A DNA stretch of 64,000 bases from Chitinophagaceae bacterium (GTDB lineage: Bacteria; Bacteroidota; Bacteroidia; Chitinophagales; Chitinophagaceae): NCBI GenBank assembly GCA_016719815.1, contig JADJYK010000004.1, positions 248,001 through 312,000 on the forward strand, given 5' to 3'. Of the stretch, positions 62,148 through 64,000 are shown piece by piece (within the stretch, counting starts at the first letter, position 1; the number at the start of each line of letters is the position of its first letter). Under the pieces are notes generated by a model. It saw nothing but the letters and a program-made list of their open reading frames with translations. It had not been told where the DNA came from and ran no database searches. Position numbers and translations under genes: made by a program.

Positions 62148-63383
62148 ATGCAAGACATAAAAAACCTGTCTGAAAAGACACAACACTATATTGACCTGGA
62201 AAATAAATACGGGGCACACAATTATCACCCTATCCCTGTAGTACTAACAAAAGGCGAAGGCATATTCGTTTGGGATGTGGATGGCAAAAAGTATTACGAT
62301 TTCCTGAGCGGATACTCTGCCGTTAACCACGGACATTGTCACCCAAAAATTGTAGAAGTGTTTACTCAACAGGCACAGCAACTCACACTTACCAGCCGTG
62401 CTTTTCACAGCGAATGGCTGGCAATTTTCTCAGAGTACATCACCCGTTATTTCGGCTACGACAAAGTATTACCAATGAATACCGGTGCCGAAGCCGTTGA
62501 AACTGCCATCAAACTATGCCGCAAATGGGCATACAAAATAAAAGGCATTGAGGAAGACAAAGCCGTCATCATCGTATGCGGTCAAAATTTTCATGGCCGC
62601 ACCACTACCATCGTTTCCTTCAGCAGCGACCCGTCAGCGAAGAAAGATTTTGGGCCCTTCACTCCCGGATTTATCAGTATTCCTTACAATGATATTGCAT
62701 TATTAGAAGCTGCCCTGAAGGAAAAAAACGTGGCAGGTTTTCTTGTGGAGCCCATACAAGGCGAAGCAGGAGTGGTGGTGCCGGATGAGGGTTATCTTTC
62801 AAAAGCAAAACAACTCTGCCAGGATAATAACGTATTATTTGTGGCTGATGAAATACAAACCGGTCTTTGCCGTACTGGCAGGATGCTGGCCTGCCACCAC
62901 GAAAACGTAAGACCCGATATATTAATTCTTGGCAAAGCCCTCAGCGGTGGTATGATGCCGGTAAGTGTGGTGCTTGCGGATGATGCAGTGATGCTCACCA
63001 TCAAACCCGGCGAACATGGCAGCACATACGGTGGTAATCCATTGGCCTGTAAAGTGGCCATAACAGCATTACAGGTTTTGAAAGATGAAAGGCTTGCAGA
63101 AAATGCTGAAACAATGGGCAAGATATTCAGAAAGGAGTTATTGGCATTACAATCAAAACATATTGCTGTTGTACGGGGCAAAGGTCTGCTCAATGCTATT
63201 GTTATTAATCATCCTGATAAAGAAGCGGCATGGAAACTTTGTCTTGAATTGAAGCATAATCGTCTTTTAGCCAAACCCACACATGGTGATAAGATACGCT
63301 TCTCCCCTCCGCTTGTTATCACAGAAGAGCAGATAAAAAAATGTATTTCCATAATTGCGCAAAGCCTCTCCGTGCTGGATTAA
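62148..63383 (+). CDS. rocD: Ornithine--oxo-acid aminotransferase
   Basis: A complete 411-residue class III aminotransferase that moves the delta-amino group of ornithine to 2-oxoglutarate. DFLSGYSAVNHGHCHPKI, NTGAEAVETAIKLCRKW, VADEIQTGLCRTG and the PLP-lysine in ILGKALSGG are as in ornithine aminotransferases. Used in arginine/ornithine degradation and proline metabolism. Confidence 0.95.
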   Translation: MQDIKNLSEKTQHYIDLENKYGAHNYHPIPVVLTKGEGIFVWDVDGKKYYDFLSGYSAVNHGHCHPKIVEVFTQQAQQLTLTSRAFHSEWLAIFSEYITRYFGYDKVLPMNTGAEAVETAIKLCRKWAYKIKGIEEDKAVIIVCGQNFHGRTTTIVSFSSDPSAKKDFGPFTPGFISIPYNDIALLEAALKEKNVAGFLVEPIQGEAGVVVPDEGYLSKAKQLCQDNNVLFVADEIQTGLCRTGRMLACHHENVRPDILILGKALSGGMMPVSVVLADDAVMLTIKPGEHGSTYGGNPLACKVAITALQVLKDERLAENAETMGKIFRKELLALQSKHIAVVRGKGLLNAIVINHPDKEAAWKLCLELKHNRLLAKPTHGDKIRFSPPLVITEEQIKKCISIIAQSLSVLD

Positions 63384-63415
63384 TGAAGCGATGTCATACT
63401 GCTAACGAAAAGTCA

Positions 63416-63478
63416 CCCCGGCCATTGAGCCGGGGTCTGACATGAAGATGGAATGAGATGCCGGATCAGATCCGGCAT
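63416..63478. repeat. Two GC-rich palindromes (second REP-like family)
   Basis: CCCCGGC/GCCGGGG (63416-63435, loop CATTGA) and TGCCGGATC/GATCCGGCA (63459-63478) lie after rocD. They differ from the array units at 59821-60136. Either can serve as a terminator after rocD. Confidence 0.6.
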
Positions 63479-63582
63479 GACACTACTCCGTAGCAGCGTT
63501 ACATCCGGCATAGCAGAATTCCATAGCAGCAACGTACCGTTGAACACAAACGAATGTCAACCTGGGCTTACCGGGGTCTAAC

Positions 63583-63615
63583 GTACAAAAAGCCCCGCTC
63601 CATCTGAAGCAGGGC
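63583..63615 (-). terminator. Terminator after the T9SS-sorted protein
   Basis: GCCCCGCT (63592-63599) pairs with AGCAGGGC (63608-63615) with one mismatch, followed on the - strand by five T. Confidence 0.65.
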
Positions 63616-63643
63616 CTGTATTGTTTGGTTCTTTCAATAGAGA

Positions 63644-64000
63644 CTATTGCTTGCTGAACTTAGCACTCACCGCACCAGTCTCAGCATTCACCACTTTCAG
63701 GATATAGCTGCCGCTTGTAAGGCCGGCCACATTGAGAGAAACAGTATTGCTCCCTTCTGCAATGGCTTTTACCTGTTGTGCCAGTATCCTGCCGGTCATA
63801 TCCACTACCTGCAAGGTTACAGTACCACGGGCAGGACTGCTCAATGCCACATTCAACTGGCTGCTGGCAGGATTAGGATACAATCCATCTATAGCCAATG
63901 TTGTAGCTTTTTCTCCCCTAATCACAATTACATTGCTCATCTTGCTCACACCGTTAATATCCTGCTGGCGCAAACGGTAATATTGCTTGCTGCCTGTTGG
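63644..64000 (-). CDS. C-terminal end of a type IX-secreted protein (gene runs off the window)
   Basis: The visible 119 residues begin inside a gene whose frame is open to the right edge (KQYYRLRQQDINGV). The end is a type A T9SS sorting domain: YPNPASSQLNVALSSP, VTLQVVDMTGRIL, VSLNVAGLTSGSYILKV. The catalytic or binding part lies outside the window. Confidence 0.85.
   Translation of the reverse strand, partial: PTGSKQYYRLRQQDINGVSKMSNVIVIRGEKATTLAIDGLYPNPASSQLNVALSSPARGTVTLQVVDMTGRILAQQVKAIAEGSNTVSLNVAGLTSGSYILKVVNAETGAVSAKFSKQ

Overview
The window looks like a chromosomal contig from a member of the Bacteroidota, probably family Chitinophagaceae. Supporting signs are the Bacteroidota promoter pattern (TTTG-N19-TAnnTTTG ahead of rplU), a type IX secretion sorting domain at the right edge, a NagB-PIG-L fusion, DUF6370, a bacterial GH3-type adenylating enzyme, and an AT-rich, lysine-rich coding style. 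The genus cannot be fixed from the sequence alone.

Region 1 (1-11037, + strand) is the end of a polysaccharide-degradation cluster: a GH2-like enzyme cut by the window edge, GH35, a GH105 unsaturated-uronyl hydrolase, a second GH2 with a discoidin-like tail, an unknown secreted 490-residue protein and a sulfatase. Region 2 (11027-22219) is a tightly overlapping operon on the - strand for L-rhamnose: transporter RhaT, fused aldolase/lactaldehyde dehydrogenase RhaEW, isomerase RhaI, kinase RhaB, a second two-domain class II aldolase, and LutABC for lactate oxidation, with a divergent GntR-type regulator. Together regions 1 and 2 suggest use of a rhamnose-containing, possibly sulfated, polysaccharide through to pyruvate.

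Region 3 (22323-35462) is housekeeping: tmRNA, RseP, Dxr (missing about 55 residues), a GH3-type enzyme, L21, L27, a tiny Lys/Ala/Pro-rich histone-H1-like protein, a PolX homologue with a degenerate polymerase site, Ogt, cytidine deaminase, signal peptidase I, a sigma-54 activator without a DNA-binding domain, PDH E1 beta and an acetyltransferase. Region 4 (35669-48808) is mixed accessory content: CBM48, an ABC ATPase, DUF6370, acetyltransferases, small unknowns, gamma-glutamyltransferase, a PepSY-like lipoprotein, an RRM protein, a DUF3472-FKBP fusion, a multi-domain beta/gamma-crystallin, CutC with glycosylasparaginase, an FMN reductase, a pirin and an NTF2-like protein. Region 5 (48858-64000) holds GH20 and NagB (amino-sugar use), tRNA-Arg, GDPD, RlmH, rhomboid, TilS, TPR, EtfBA, a bifunctional nuclease, a REP-like repeat array with its Y1 (RAYT-like) transposase, IspE, QueD, ornithine aminotransferase and a T9SS-secreted protein running off the edge.

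A key caution: more than twenty genes are broken by one-base indels, mostly in short homopolymers, and reading across one missing or extra base restores the expected family sequence. This pattern fits uncorrected long-read sequence far better than true gene decay. I therefore annotate these genes over their full reconstructed span as CDS and note the indel. No CRISPR array, prophage or classical defence island was seen.
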